Below are positions 43,021-52,388 of a stretch of DNA of 64,000 bases, piece by piece. The stretch is from Ornithinimicrobium ciconiae (GTDB taxonomy: Bacteria; Actinomycetota; Actinomycetes; Actinomycetales; Dermatophilaceae). The notes below the pieces were generated by a model. The model saw only the letters and a list, made by a program, of their open reading frames with translations. It did no database searches and was not told the origin of the DNA. The stretch covers positions 2,170,001 through 2,234,000 of the forward strand of contig NZ_CP041616.1 in NCBI RefSeq assembly GCF_007197575.1. The letters run 5' to 3'. Each line of letters opens with the position of its first letter. Within the stretch, counting starts at the first letter, position 1. Made by a program: the position numbers and the translations under genes.

Positions 43021-43055
43021 AGGAAGCCCCCGCACGAACCGTGCGGGGGCTTCCT
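43021..43055. terminator. Bidirectional terminator between csp and CopG genes
   Basis: AGGAAGCCCCCGCACG (43021-43036) and its exact reverse complement (43040-43055) form a 16-base stem with a 3-base loop, starting 27 bases after the csp stop on the minus strand, followed by a T-rich tail on that strand. Confidence 0.9.
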
Positions 43056-43081
43056 AGAGCTTGAACTCTGGGTGGTTCAGC

Positions 43082-43285
43082 TCAGAGGCCGCGAACCTTC
43101 TCTGCCTGCGGACCCTTGGGGCCCTGCGTGACGTCGAACTCGACCTTCTGGCCCTCCTGGAGCTCCTTGTAACCCGAGGAGTCGATCGCCGAGTAGTGAA
43201 CGAAGACGTCAGCGCCGCCACCGTCCTGCTCGATGAATCCGAAGCCCTTCTCGGAGTTGAACCACTTCACTGTGCCTGTAGCCAC
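43082..43285 (-). CDS. cspA: Cold-shock protein (CspA family)
   Basis: 67 residues, the normal Csp length. RNP1 KGFGFIEQ and RNP2 VFVHYSAI define the OB-fold nucleic-acid binding surface. It starts GTG 43285 ([10 protein letters not shown]). A 120-base GC-rich leader lies upstream and could have thermosensor or CspA-like 5' UTR regulation, though no specific motif is recognised. It marks the return to conserved chromosome after the accessory stretch. Confidence 0.97.
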   Translation of the reverse strand: MATGTVKWFNSEKGFGFIEQDGGGADVFVHYSAIDSSGYKELQEGQKVEFDVTQGPKGPQAEKVRGL

Positions 43286-43451
43286 TGGTGTTGCCTCATC
43301 TTTGTGTGCTGACCGAGCCGCTGTGTGCGACTCCGGACCGCCGAAACCCCCACGTGCATGGTGCTCCCGGGAACCCGGGCGGCACCTAAACCGGCGGAAC
43401 TGCAACGGCAATCACTGAGAACGCTAGCACGGTATGGGGGCCTGGGGACAC

Positions 43452-45671
43452 TTAGACACCGGTGAGGACGACGAGTTGTTGCGTGGCACGGGTCATCGCG
43501 ACATAGCGGTCCACGGCTCCCTGCGTGCCTTGACCGAACCCGTCGGGATCGAGCAGGACGACCAGATCAAACTCCAGGCCCTTGGCCAGGGCCGGCGTGA
43601 GGACCTGGATCCGGGCTGGATCCGATGCGTTCCCTGGCGTCCTGGCGGGGCCCTTCGCGGTCGCGCGCGTGGCCGCGGCCCGTGCCCGGTCTGGTGCGGT
43701 GGTGACGACACACGCCACGCCCTCGTCGTGCTCGGTGAGCCACTTGACCAGGAGGTTCTCCAGCTCAGCCAGCACGCCGTGCCGGACGGGCAGGCCGGAC
43801 TCGCGCACCGAGGTGGGCACATTGGCGTCGGGGATGGCTGCTCGGATGACTGGCTCGGCTGCGGCCATCACCTCCGAGGGGGTGCGGTAGTTCAGGCTCA
43901 GGGATGCCACCTCGACGCGGTCCAGGCCGACCCGCCCCAGCCGCTCTGGCCAGGACTCGGTGAAGCCGTGCCGAGCCTGGGCACGGTCGCCGACGATGGT
44001 CATGCTGCGTGAGGGGCAGCGGCTGAGCAGCATCTGCCACTCGGCGTCCGTCAGCTCCTGCGCCTCGTCCACGACGACGTGGGCAAAGGGACCCGCCAGC
44101 CGATCGGGGTCCACCGCGGGGAGGGCACCCTCGTCGACCAGGGCCTCCTGCAGATCGTGGTGCCGCAGCTGCTGGGCCAGTCCCTCACCGTCGTCGGCCT
44201 CGATCATGCGGTCGATCACCTCACTCATCCGCTCGCGCTCGAGCGCGTGGGCGGCCCGCTGTCGTCGCCGGCGCCGGGCCGCTGCGGGGTCCCCGACGCG
44301 TTGCCGGGCCGCGTCGAGCAGCGGCAGGTCCGCGTGTGTCCAGGCGCGGGGGTCGCGACGCTGCAGCAGACGCACCTCATCGGACGTCAACCGCGGAGCC
44401 GCGAGCCGCAGGTAGGCCGGGACCGACCACAGGTCAGCCACGACGTCCTCCGGCTCCAGCAGCGGCCAGGCACCGTTGAAGATGGTGGTCAGCTGCTCGT
44501 GCTCGGCCAGGCCGCGGCGCAGCTCCGCCTCGGACAGGTCCTCATCGTCGGCCACCTCGACCTGGTCGAGCAGGATCTGCACGAGGGACTCCCACACCTG
44601 CTCCCGGGCGTCGTTGTGGGTCACTCCCGCCTCGGCGGCGCCGAAGGCCTCGGCCCAGTCCCGGGGGCGCACCCGGAGCCCGACCCCGTCGACGTCGAGA
44701 GCAAGGGCAGCGGTGGGGGGCTCCTCAAAGAAGGCGACGGCCGGTTCGATCGCCTCGACCAGCGTCATCGACGCCTTCAGCCGGGAAACGTCCGGGTCCG
44801 GCTCCGGCCCAGCCGCGGCGCCCTCGGGCACCAGGTGCCGCAGGGTCACGGTCTGCACCCCCTCCTCACCCAGGCTGGGCAGCACGTCGCTGACGTAGTC
44901 CAGATAGGGCTGGTGCGGTCCGACAAAGAGCACCCCGCCACGGTTGTGGCCAAGGCGGGGATCGGCATACAGCAGGTATGCCGTGCGGTGCAGGGCCACG
45001 ACCGTCTTGCCGGTGCCCGGGCCTCCGTCGACGACCAGGGCACCCCTGGAACCGGCCCGGATGATCGCGTCCTGGTCACGCGCGATGGTGCTCAGCACGT
45101 CACGCATGCGCGGTGAGCGACTGGCGCCCAGGGTGGCGATGAAGGCGGACTGATCATCGAGGGCAGCGTGGCCGGCCAGTCCCTCCGGGGTGAACACCTC
45201 GTCCCAGTAGTCGTTGATCCGTCCGCCACCGGTCCAGTGGTAGCGGCGCCGACTGACCAGCCCCATCGGGTCGGCGTGCGTGGCGGCGAAGAAGGCCTCG
45301 GCCGCCGGCGCGCGCCAGTCGATCAGGAGCCGGTCACCGTCTGGGCCGGTCAGGCCGGTGCGGCCGATATAGATGGGCTCGAGGTCCCCGGCGCGGACGA
45401 CCCGGCCCAGGCACAGGTCGAGGCCAAAACGACCCAACAGGCTCAGCTGGCCGGTGAGTCGGTGGATCTCCAGGTCGCGGTCCAGGGCGGCCTGGCCGGA
45501 CCCGCCGGGGGTACGGCGGGCAGCTGCCAACCGTGTGGTCAGTTCGGCGATCTGCTCGCGCTGGGCCGTGTCGATCGCAGCGAAGTGCTCCTCGTCGGCG
45601 GTGATGAGAGCCGGGTCGTTCTTGGCGGACAGGTGGTCGGGGAGGGCGAAGGCGGTGGTCGGGTCGGTCAT
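43452..45671 (-). CDS. helR: HelR-type RNA polymerase-associated UvrD-like ATPase (HelD family)
   Basis: 739 residues with superfamily-1 motifs: Walker A GGPGTGKTVVALHR, Walker B VVVDEAQELTD, motif III region IVGDRAQ, motif IV/V NYRTPSEVM and VAMTRATQQL. A long N-terminal helical pair (residues about 10-80) matches the secondary-channel arm of HelD. In actinobacteria HelR displaces rifamycins from RNA polymerase and promotes its recycling. The rifamycin-associated element at 45790-45809 lies upstream and supports HelR over generic HelD. ATG 45671 is used; GTG 45728 after AAAGGGGG is an alternative start. Confidence 0.85.
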   Translation of the reverse strand: MTDPTTAFALPDHLSAKNDPALITADEEHFAAIDTAQREQIAELTTRLAAARRTPGGSGQAALDRDLEIHRLTGQLSLLGRFGLDLCLGRVVRAGDLEPIYIGRTGLTGPDGDRLLIDWRAPAAEAFFAATHADPMGLVSRRRYHWTGGGRINDYWDEVFTPEGLAGHAALDDQSAFIATLGASRSPRMRDVLSTIARDQDAIIRAGSRGALVVDGGPGTGKTVVALHRTAYLLYADPRLGHNRGGVLFVGPHQPYLDYVSDVLPSLGEEGVQTVTLRHLVPEGAAAGPEPDPDVSRLKASMTLVEAIEPAVAFFEEPPTAALALDVDGVGLRVRPRDWAEAFGAAEAGVTHNDAREQVWESLVQILLDQVEVADDEDLSEAELRRGLAEHEQLTTIFNGAWPLLEPEDVVADLWSVPAYLRLAAPRLTSDEVRLLQRRDPRAWTHADLPLLDAARQRVGDPAAARRRRRQRAAHALERERMSEVIDRMIEADDGEGLAQQLRHHDLQEALVDEGALPAVDPDRLAGPFAHVVVDEAQELTDAEWQMLLSRCPSRSMTIVGDRAQARHGFTESWPERLGRVGLDRVEVASLSLNYRTPSEVMAAAEPVIRAAIPDANVPTSVRESGLPVRHGVLAELENLLVKWLTEHDEGVACVVTTAPDRARAAATRATAKGPARTPGNASDPARIQVLTPALAKGLEFDLVVLLDPDGFGQGTQGAVDRYVAMTRATQQLVVLTGV

Positions 45672-45789
45672 CCAGGCATCAGCTCCCAGTGCGGGTTGCG
45701 GGGCACGTGTCACGACGCGAGCAGGCACCTCTCGACCCCCTTTGACCTGCTGGTTTGCACTCGTGAGACGCCAAGTGTGGACCCTCAAA

Positions 45790-45809
45790 GCCGCTTGCGG
45801 CAAGGCCCC
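45790..45809 (-). promoter_or_regulatory. Rifamycin-associated element (RAE) upstream of helR
   Basis: GCCGCTTGCGGCAAGGCCCC agrees at 18 of 20 positions with the rifamycin-associated element as I recall it (GGGG-CTTGCGGCAAGG-CCCC). It lies 118 bases before the helR ATG (62 before the alternative GTG), in the gap to tdk. Such elements make actinobacterial rifamycin-resistance genes, including helR, inducible by rifamycins. Confidence 0.85.
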
Positions 45810-45841
45810 CCTTGCGCTATATATTGGAAAGGGCAAGGGGG
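45806..45841. repeat. Inverted repeat around an AT-rich core next to the RAE
   Basis: CCCCCTTGC (about 45806-45814) and GCAAGGGGG (about 45833-45841) flank GCTATATATTGG, unusually AT-rich for this genome. It could hold the promoter of the helR transcript or overlap the RAE promoter. Orientation is not clear. Confidence 0.45.
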
Positions 45842-45881
45842 ATCAGGAGCAGACAGGTCGGGCGCCTGCTTGCGCCCACGC

Positions 45882-46460
45882 TCAGCGTGCAGTCAGGTGG
45901 TGCCTGCAACGCGCCTGATAACTCTCAATGCCCCCCACGTGCGCCTCGGCAGGGGCCAGCGGGTCACCGGGGTCCCGCGCGTCGACCCGCTGGTGGAAGG
46001 TCGCCTCGCCGCCGCAGACCGCACACACAGCCGTCAGCCTCGTGACGACCTCCGCCGTGGCCATCAGCGTGGGCAGCGGCTCGAACGAGCGGCCGTCGAA
46101 GGTGACGCACAGTCCGGCGACCAGCACGGTGACACCCGAGGCTGCAAGCTCGTCCACCAGCGCGACCACATCGGCACCGAAGAACTGCGCCTCGTCGATG
46201 GCCACGATGTCGGGGGAGCGACCCGCCAGCAGCGCGCGCAGGTCGGCCACGTCTGAGGCCGTGCGAGCCTCGAGACTGAGACCCGAGTGGGACGCGACCT
46301 GCCCGGGGCCGCGACGCTCATCCAGGGCGTGGTTGACGACCTCGACGTCGAGACCGGCCAGGCGGGCCCGACGCACGCGGCGCACCAGCTCCTCGGTCTT
46401 GCCCGCGAACATCGGTCCGCAGACCACCTCGACATGTCCGCGCACCGGGCTGGCCCTCAT
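45882..46460 (-). CDS. tdk: Thymidine kinase (type II)
   Basis: 192 residues. It phosphorylates thymidine to dTMP using ATP. P-loop GPMFAGKTEELVRR, Walker-B-like VAIDEAQFF, the lasso region and zinc ligands CAVCGGEA ... RCRHH are present. It starts at ATG 46460. It is monocistronic, upstream of helR on the same strand; the RAE falls between the two genes. Confidence 0.95.
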   Translation of the reverse strand: MRASPVRGHVEVVCGPMFAGKTEELVRRVRRARLAGLDVEVVNHALDERRGPGQVASHSGLSLEARTASDVADLRALLAGRSPDIVAIDEAQFFGADVVALVDELAASGVTVLVAGLCVTFDGRSFEPLPTLMATAEVVTRLTAVCAVCGGEATFHQRVDARDPGDPLAPAEAHVGGIESYQARCRHHLTAR

Positions 46461-46538
46461 ACCGCTTGAGCGTAGGCCCCCACGGTGACAGCGCGGAAGG
46501 ACCCGAGGGGCGTCCCGGTGCGCGACGGTCCGACCGGG

Positions 46539-47354
46539 TCAGTCCCCGATCTTGCCGATCGGCTCTCGCTTCTCCGCCTGGAAGCGGTCCTCGGTGCGCC
46601 CATAGGCCCAGTAGCCCGACAGCGACAGGTCCTCACGCGGCACCCCACGATCCTTCACGACAGCGCGCACAGCCTTCATCGACTCCCGCTCACCGTGGGA
46701 GAAGACCTGCACCCGACCCTCGGGCCACGGGCCGGCTGCCACGGCCTCGGCCAGGAGCGAGGTCAGGCTGTTGGGACCGGTCAACCAAGTGATCTGTATG
46801 CCGTCCGGCGAGGTCAGCGCGATCCGTCCGGACTCGTCGGTCACGTGGAGGTAGGCGAAGCCCTGGGCGTCCTTTGGCAACGCCTCGAGGGCTGCCGCGA
46901 TGGCCGGCAGGGCGGACTCGTCGCCGATGAACAGGTGCCAGTCCGCGGTGGGGTCCGGTGCGAAGGCCCCGCCGGCCCCGGTGGCGACGAAGGTGTCGCC
47001 GGGCTGCGCGGTGCGCGCCCAGGGTGCCGCGACTCCCTCGTCGCCGTGCACCACGAAGTCGATGGCGAGCAGCTCCTGCTCCCGGTCGACCCAGCGCAGG
47101 GTGTAGGTCCGCCGGACCGGCAGGTCGTCCGGGGCGAGCTGGTCGCGCAGGGCTGCCTCGTCATACGGCGGGGTCAGGCCCAGCTCGGGCTTGACGAAGA
47201 CGAGCTTGACGTAGGCATCGGTGAAGTCGTTGAGGTTTAGCGTGGCGAAGCCGTCGCCCCCGGCCACGAGCCGGACGATGGTGGGGGAGACCCACTCGGT
47301 GGACTTGACGGTCAGGACGGCTTGTGGCCGAGGTGGCCGATTCGGGTTGCTCAC
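46539..47354 (-). CDS. Siderophore-interacting protein (FAD-dependent ferric-siderophore reductase)
   Basis: 271 residues of the SIP/ViuB family. An N-terminal FAD-binding beta-barrel carries the family's RRTYTLRW motif and GAAAPWA-type loop (DEGVAAPWARTAQPGDTFVATGAGG). The C-terminal NAD(P)H-binding lobe has WHLFIGDESALPAIAAALEALP. It releases iron from imported siderophores in the cytoplasm. GTG 47354 is the start, and a DtxR/IdeR-like box lies directly upstream, suggesting iron repression. Confidence 0.93.
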   Translation of the reverse strand: MSNPNRPPRPQAVLTVKSTEWVSPTIVRLVAGGDGFATLNLNDFTDAYVKLVFVKPELGLTPPYDEAALRDQLAPDDLPVRRTYTLRWVDREQELLAIDFVVHGDEGVAAPWARTAQPGDTFVATGAGGAFAPDPTADWHLFIGDESALPAIAAALEALPKDAQGFAYLHVTDESGRIALTSPDGIQITWLTGPNSLTSLLAEAVAAGPWPEGRVQVFSHGERESMKAVRAVVKDRGVPREDLSLSGYWAYGRTEDRFQAEKREPIGKIGD

Positions 47355-47375
47355 CCAGTTAGGCTTGCATAACCG
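47355..47375 (-). promoter_or_regulatory. DtxR/IdeR-like iron box upstream of the SIP gene
   Basis: On the coding strand CGGTTATGCAAGCCTAACTG agrees with the DtxR/IdeR consensus TTAGGTWAGSCTWACCTAA at most of the TTA...AAG.CTAAC positions. It abuts the GTG start. Iron-dependent repression of the reductase gene would be expected. Confidence 0.6.
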
Positions 47376-47431
47376 CGTCCCGCGGCCATATCCGACCCCG
47401 CACCACCACCCCGCACCACCGAGGAGCCAGC

Positions 47432-49417
47432 GTGTCTGCCCAGATCAACATCACCATCGCCGGGAGCGAGCGATCGGTGGATCAGGGCACTACCGCGGCC
47501 GACCTGTTCGCCGACGACCGTGCCGTGGTCGTCGCGCGCATCGGGGGCGAGCTGCGCGACCTGGCCCACGAGCTGGCCGACGGCGACGTCGTCGAGCCGG
47601 TGCTGATCAGCGAGCCGGATGGGCTGGACGTGCTGCGCCACTCGTGCGCGCACGTGCTGGCCCAGGCTGTCCAGGAGGTCAACCCCGAGGCCAAGCTGGG
47701 CATCGGTCCGCCGATCCGGGACGGTTTCTACTACGACTTCGACGTCGCTGAGCCGTTCACCCCCGAGGACCTGAAGAAGCTCGAGAAGGTGATGCAGCGC
47801 ATCATCAACACCGGCCAGACCTTCCACCGGCGCGACGTCGAGGATGACGCAGCGCGCGAGGAGCTGGCCGGCGAGCCCTACAAGCTCGAGCTGATCGGCC
47901 TCAAGGGCGGCGCCGCGGAGGATGCTGCCGAGGGTGCCTCGGTGGAGGTGGGCGGTGCCCAGCTGACCATCTATGACAACAAGGACCGCACGGGCGAGAC
48001 CGTCTGGGGCGACCTGTGCCGCGGCCCGCACCTGCCGACCACCAAGCTGATCGGCAACGCCTTCAAGATCACCCGCAGCGCCGCCGCCTACTGGCGCGGC
48101 TCGGAGAAGAACCCCCAGCTGCAGCGGATCTATGGCACCGCCTGGCCGTCCAAGGACGAGATGAAGGCCTATCTCGACCGTCTTGCCGAGGCCGAGCGGC
48201 GGGACCACCGCAAGCTGGGTGCCGAGATGGACCTTTACTCCTTTCCGGAGGAGATCGGCCCGGGCCTGCCCGTCTTCCACCCGCGGGGCGGCGTGCTCAA
48301 GCGGGTGATGGAGGACTACGTCCGCCAGGCCCACATCGACGCGGGGTTCCAGTATGTCGGGACGCCGCACATCTCCAAGGAGGGGCTGTTCCACACCTCC
48401 GGGCACCTGCCCTACTACGCCGACGGCATGTTCCCGCCGATCGACGACGACGGGCAGCCCTACCGCCTCAAGGCAATGAACTGCCCGATGCACAACCTGA
48501 TCTTCCGCAGCCGCGGCCGGTCCTACCGCGAGCTCCCGCTGCGCTTCTTCGAGTTCGGCACGGTCTATCGCAACGAGAAGTCCGGCGTGCTGCAGGGGCT
48601 GACCCGCGTGCGGATGATCACTCAGGACGACAGCCACTCCTATGTCACCCGTGAGCAGGCGCCCGGCGAGATCAAGCACCTGCTGGACTTCGTGACCAAG
48701 CTGCTCAGTGACTTCGGACTGGACGACTATTACCTCGAGCTGTCCACCCGCGACGAGGACGGCGACAAGAAGGACAAGTTCATCGGGTCCAGCGAGCAGT
48801 GGGAGGAGGCCACCGCGATCCTGGAGCAGGTGGCCACCGAGTCCGGGCTCGAGCTCGTGGCCGACCCCGGTGGTGCGGCCTACTACGGCCCCAAGATCTC
48901 CGTGCAGGCGCGCGATGCGATCGGGCGCACCTGGCAGATGTCGACGATCCAGTACGACTTCAACCAGCCGGAGCGCTTCGAGCTGGAGTTCTCCGCCGCA
49001 GACGGCACCCGCCAGCAGCCGGTGATGATCCACTCGGCCAAGTTCGGCTCGATCGAGCGGTTCATCGGCGTGCTGGTCGAGCACTACGCGGGGATGTTCC
49101 CGCCGTGGCTGGCACCGGTGCAGGTGCTGGGTGTCCCGGTAGCCGAGGAGTTCGACGGCTATCTCAAGGAGGTCGAGGCCCAGCTGCTGGCCGCCGGCAT
49201 CCGCGTGGAGCTGGACCTGTCCGACGACCGGTTCCCCAAGAAGATCCGCAACGCGAGCAAGTCCAAGGTGCCGTTCATCCTCATCGCCGGCGGCGAGGAC
49301 CGCGACGCCGGAGCGGTGTCCTTCCGCTATCGCGACGGCTCACAGAAGAATGGCGTCCCGATCGCCGACGCGATCGAGGAGATCGCTGCCGCCGTCCGGG
49401 AGCGCGTGCAGGTCTAA
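47432..49417 (+). CDS. thrS: Threonine-tRNA ligase
   Basis: 661 residues, complete. TGS domain (about 1-65), editing domain with HxxxH ([10 protein letters not shown], about 70-240), catalytic core with class II motifs 2 ([11 protein letters not shown]) and 3 ([10 protein letters not shown]), zinc ligands Cys in MNCPMH and His in TQDDSH and MIHSAK, then the anticodon-binding domain. GTG 47432 follows GAGGAG. It differs in wording from E. coli ThrRS (MIHSAKFGS in place of MxHRAxFGS), but all catalytic and zinc residues are conserved. No T-box leader is seen. Confidence 0.97.
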   Translation: MSAQINITIAGSERSVDQGTTAADLFADDRAVVVARIGGELRDLAHELADGDVVEPVLISEPDGLDVLRHSCAHVLAQAVQEVNPEAKLGIGPPIRDGFYYDFDVAEPFTPEDLKKLEKVMQRIINTGQTFHRRDVEDDAAREELAGEPYKLELIGLKGGAAEDAAEGASVEVGGAQLTIYDNKDRTGETVWGDLCRGPHLPTTKLIGNAFKITRSAAAYWRGSEKNPQLQRIYGTAWPSKDEMKAYLDRLAEAERRDHRKLGAEMDLYSFPEEIGPGLPVFHPRGGVLKRVMEDYVRQAHIDAGFQYVGTPHISKEGLFHTSGHLPYYADGMFPPIDDDGQPYRLKAMNCPMHNLIFRSRGRSYRELPLRFFEFGTVYRNEKSGVLQGLTRVRMITQDDSHSYVTREQAPGEIKHLLDFVTKLLSDFGLDDYYLELSTRDEDGDKKDKFIGSSEQWEEATAILEQVATESGLELVADPGGAAYYGPKISVQARDAIGRTWQMSTIQYDFNQPERFELEFSAADGTRQQPVMIHSAKFGSIERFIGVLVEHYAGMFPPWLAPVQVLGVPVAEEFDGYLKEVEAQLLAAGIRVELDLSDDRFPKKIRNASKSKVPFILIAGGEDRDAGAVSFRYRDGSQKNGVPIADAIEEIAAAVRERVQV

Positions 49418-49443
49418 CCCTGCTGGCTCACCCGCAGGGCCGA

Positions 49444-49476
49444 CCCCCGCCCCGGGCGAGGCGCTCGGGGCGGGGG
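49444..49476 (+). terminator. Stem-loop terminator after thrS
   Basis: CCCCCGCCCCG (49444-49454) and CGGGGCGGGGG (49466-49476) form a perfect 11-base, extremely GC-rich stem with an 11-base loop, 26 bases after the thrS stop. It also ends the convergent oxidoreductase gene. Confidence 0.8.
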
Positions 49477-49492
49477 CGTGGCGGCATACCGC

Positions 49493-49945
49493 TCAGCGAG
49501 GCTCGAGCACAAAGACCGGGATGAGGCGCTCGGTCTTGTCCTGGTAGTCCGCGTAGGACGGAAAGGCCGCCACCCCGCGCTGCCACCAGATCTCCCGCTC
49601 CTCACCAGAGAGCTCCCTGCTGGTCATCGGAGTTTCCGTGGTGCCGTCCTGCACGCTGACCTGGCCCGGGTGCTTGCGGATGCTGGCGACCCACTGCGGG
49701 TGCTCGGGGGCACCGCCCTTGCTGGCGACGGCGAGGTAGCTGCCCTCGTGCTCAACCCGCATGAGGGGCACGCGACGGGGCCGACCGGACTTGGCGCCGA
49801 CCATGGTCACGACGACGACGTCGCGCCCCTGGACCTTGACGACCGAGGTGTCGCCACCGGCTGCGTCAATCGCATCGAGTTGGTCGCGTACCCAGCTGGT
49901 GGTGGGCTGGACATAGTCCGTGGAGCTTTGGCTTGTCTGTGTCAT
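49493..49945 (-). CDS. Nitroreductase/deazaflavin (F420)-dependent oxidoreductase, Ddn-like
   Basis: 150 residues. The split beta-barrel FDOR-A pattern DVVVVTMVGAKSGRPRRVPLMRVEHEGSYLAVASKGGAPEHPQWVASIRKHPGQVSVQDG is characteristic of the Ddn family that uses F420H2 in mycobacteria and relatives, for quinone reduction and xenobiotic detoxification. ATG 49945. It ends convergently with thrS. Confidence 0.93.
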   Translation of the reverse strand: MTQTSQSSTDYVQPTTSWVRDQLDAIDAAGGDTSVVKVQGRDVVVVTMVGAKSGRPRRVPLMRVEHEGSYLAVASKGGAPEHPQWVASIRKHPGQVSVQDGTTETPMTSRELSGEEREIWWQRGVAAFPSYADYQDKTERLIPVFVLEPR

Positions 49946-50095
49946 GAACGGTGAACCAGCACACGGCCGAGTGTGTTCCGATCCAGCCCCTTGCACATGC
50001 ACAGAGGGCGAAACACGACGGTGGATAACCTGCGAAACTAGTACGGGTGTGCTAATGTTGTCGGAACGGGAAGACGCCGAGGGGAGGCGAGCGAC

Positions 50096-51676
50096 ATGAC
50101 AGACACAGCACGGCACACCGATGTGGACAGGCACACCACGGCAGACGAGGTGGCGGGCTGGCTCCAGCGTCTGGCCACCGGTGGCGACCTCGGGCCGCTG
50201 GGGGAGGCGACCCCGGCAGAGTTGTGTGACCTCCTGGGCGAGCTGGAGCTGCTCAAGAATGCGACGTCGGCAGCGCAGGCTCGGGTGACGCTGCTCGCCG
50301 CTGATGTCCTCCGCGAGGAGGCCGTCGACGCAGGCACACCCACCACGACCGCGGACAAGGCAGTGGCCCGGCAGCTTGGGCTGGCGCGTCGTGAGTCTCC
50401 CCACCTCGGGTCCCGCCATATCGGGTTTGCCCGGGTGATCGTGCGCGAGATGCCGGCCCTGCACTCTGCTCTGACGGCCGGCCTCATCGCCGAGTGGACC
50501 GCGACCCAGATCGTCGCACAGACGGCGTGCCTGTCCCTGGAGCACCGCCAGATGGTCGATGCACACCTGGCCGGACGACTCGGCCACGACTCGCACCGGG
50601 CCCTGGTGGCCGCCGCCAAGGCCAAGGCTTATGCCCTGGACCCGTATTCGTTCACGAAGCGTGGACGCAAAGCTGTCGGGGACCGTCGGGTCAGCGTGCG
50701 ACCGGCTCCGGATGTCATGGCGATCGTCTCCGGTTATGTGCCGGTGGCTCAGGGCGTGGCCTGTTACAAGGCCCTGGACGAGGCGGCCAAGGCCGCGAAA
50801 TCTGCCGGAGACGAGCGGAGCATGGACCAGATCCGTGCGGACATCTTCACCCAGCGCCTGACTGGCCAGTCCGCCGCGGACGACGTGTCCGTCGAGGTCG
50901 GCCTCGTGATGACAGACCTGTCCCTCCTGGGTCTCGATGAGACTCCCGCCCGACTTGAGGGCTATGGCCCGATCCCCGCACCGCTGGCTCGTGACCTGTT
51001 GCGTGATCTTGATGACGGCTGCGACACGCAGGGTGACACCGCGCAGACGACCGGAGAGCTGGGCACGGTGCGCGAGAGACTCGCGCGCCAGGCCAAGGTC
51101 TGGTTGCGCCGGTTGTATGCCGATCCCGCCACGGGGGTGCTCACGAGCCAGGACGATCGACGCCGTGCGTTCACCGGACACCTGCGACGGTTCCTCATCG
51201 CGCGCGACCAGGTGTGCCGCACCCCATGGTGTGACGCGCCCGTGCGCCATGTCGATCACGTGGTGCCGTGGGCGCGCGGTGGACGGACCACCGCCGACGG
51301 GGGTGAGGGAATGTGCGAAGCCTGCAACTACGCGAAGGAGTGCAGCGGGTGGTCCCACGAGGTGGTCGACCTCCCCGACGGCACCCACAGGGTGAAGATC
51401 ACGACTCCGACCGGTCACAGCTACTACTCCCAGCCACCACCGATCCTGCCGACGCTCGCCGATCAGGGCAGGAGTGTGCCTGCCGACGCTCGCGGTGGGG
51501 ACGCAGACGTGATCACCCTTCGACTCAAGCCCGACAAGGGCCCACCCCCGCCAGGGGACCCGCACGAGGACGGCGCAGAGAGCTCTGCCCGCCTGGCGAG
51601 GCGCCGCGCCGTAGACCGCGCTGGAGGCACCAGTCCGCTCGAGGCGCACCTCGCCCACCTGCTGGCCGCGGCGTGA
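50096..51676 (+). CDS. DUF222/HNH endonuclease domain protein
   Basis: 526 residues. The N-terminal DUF222 helical domain (about 15-330) is followed by an HNH nuclease fold: CRTPWCDAPVRHVDHVVPWARGGRTTADGGEGMCEACNYAKE, with two Cys pairs and the catalytic His in DHV. The last 60 residues are Pro/Gly-rich. Such proteins occur in multiple divergent copies in actinobacterial genomes (13E12-like) and are of uncertain role, perhaps selfish or DNA-repair-related. ATG 50096; upstream GTTGTCGG region is AT-richer. Confidence 0.9.
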   Translation: MTDTARHTDVDRHTTADEVAGWLQRLATGGDLGPLGEATPAELCDLLGELELLKNATSAAQARVTLLAADVLREEAVDAGTPTTTADKAVARQLGLARRESPHLGSRHIGFARVIVREMPALHSALTAGLIAEWTATQIVAQTACLSLEHRQMVDAHLAGRLGHDSHRALVAAAKAKAYALDPYSFTKRGRKAVGDRRVSVRPAPDVMAIVSGYVPVAQGVACYKALDEAAKAAKSAGDERSMDQIRADIFTQRLTGQSAADDVSVEVGLVMTDLSLLGLDETPARLEGYGPIPAPLARDLLRDLDDGCDTQGDTAQTTGELGTVRERLARQAKVWLRRLYADPATGVLTSQDDRRRAFTGHLRRFLIARDQVCRTPWCDAPVRHVDHVVPWARGGRTTADGGEGMCEACNYAKECSGWSHEVVDLPDGTHRVKITTPTGHSYYSQPPPILPTLADQGRSVPADARGGDADVITLRLKPDKGPPPPGDPHEDGAESSARLARRRAVDRAGGTSPLEAHLAHLLAAA

Positions 51677-51703
51677 GCGGCCAGCGCGGATAAGATCACC
51701 GCC

Positions 51704-52285
51704 ATGGTCGCGGAGGACAAGCCGGAGGAGCCAACGGCAGGATCGGTCAGCCCGGGGGAGCCAGCCGAGGATTTCGTGGGGGTGCCCGACGGGTTCCAGC
51801 GGTTGTGGACACCCCACCGGATGGCCTACATCACGGGGGACCGCCCCTCCCGCGACGCCGGCAGCGGCTGCCCGTTCTGCGCCGCACCGGACAAGGACGA
51901 CGCGGACGGACTGATCGTCCACCGGGGAGAGACCTGCTACGTCGTGCTCAACCTCTTTCCCTACAATCCGGGCCACCTGTTGATCTGCCCCTACCGGCAC
52001 GTTCCCCTCTACACCGACCTCACGGCGGAGGAGACCGTCGAGTTCGCGACCCTGACCCAGACCGCGATGAGCACCCTGACTAGGGCTTCGGCACCAGAGG
52101 GCTTCAACCTGGGCATGAACCAGGGTCACGTCGCGGGAGCTGGCGTCGCAGCCCACCTGCACCAGCACGTCGTGCCCCGCTGGGGCGGGGACATGAACTT
52201 CCTGCCGGTCATCGGTCAGACCAAGGCGCTGCCCATCCTGCTGGAGGACACCCGTCAGGCTCTGCTCGCGCAATGGCCCGCCTGA
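51704..52285 (+). CDS. HIT-family nucleotide phosphorylase/hydrolase
   Basis: 193 residues. The histidine-triad motif HLHQHVV is near residue 155, after the nucleotide-binding LNLFPYNPGHLLICPYRHV strand. A CPFCAAP sequence near residue 55 is a remnant zinc site seen in the Ap4A-phosphorylase type. It is first of the lipid operon (HIT-pgsA-patA-pimA), an order conserved in Actinobacteria. It likely cleaves diadenosine polyphosphates. Confidence 0.93.
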   Translation: MVAEDKPEEPTAGSVSPGEPAEDFVGVPDGFQRLWTPHRMAYITGDRPSRDAGSGCPFCAAPDKDDADGLIVHRGETCYVVLNLFPYNPGHLLICPYRHVPLYTDLTAEETVEFATLTQTAMSTLTRASAPEGFNLGMNQGHVAGAGVAAHLHQHVVPRWGGDMNFLPVIGQTKALPILLEDTRQALLAQWPA

Positions 52286-52388
52286 CCCGGCATCCAGCGT
52301 GAGGTCGGGCACCCTCTGAGCACGCCAACGTGGCCCCGCACGGCGGGCCGAGGCCGCGTCGCTGCGGCGGGAAAGTACCCTAGCCCCG

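Noticed and set aside
47360..47431. T-box or other tRNA-sensing leader before thrS
   Set aside because: No T-box motif or specifier stem; the gap is only about 77 bases and holds the iron box of the neighbouring gene.
47432..49417. Catalytic defect in ThrRS because MIHSAK replaces MxHRA
   Set aside because: The zinc His and the motif 3 Arg (GSIERF) are retained; the Arg lost is not a catalytic residue.
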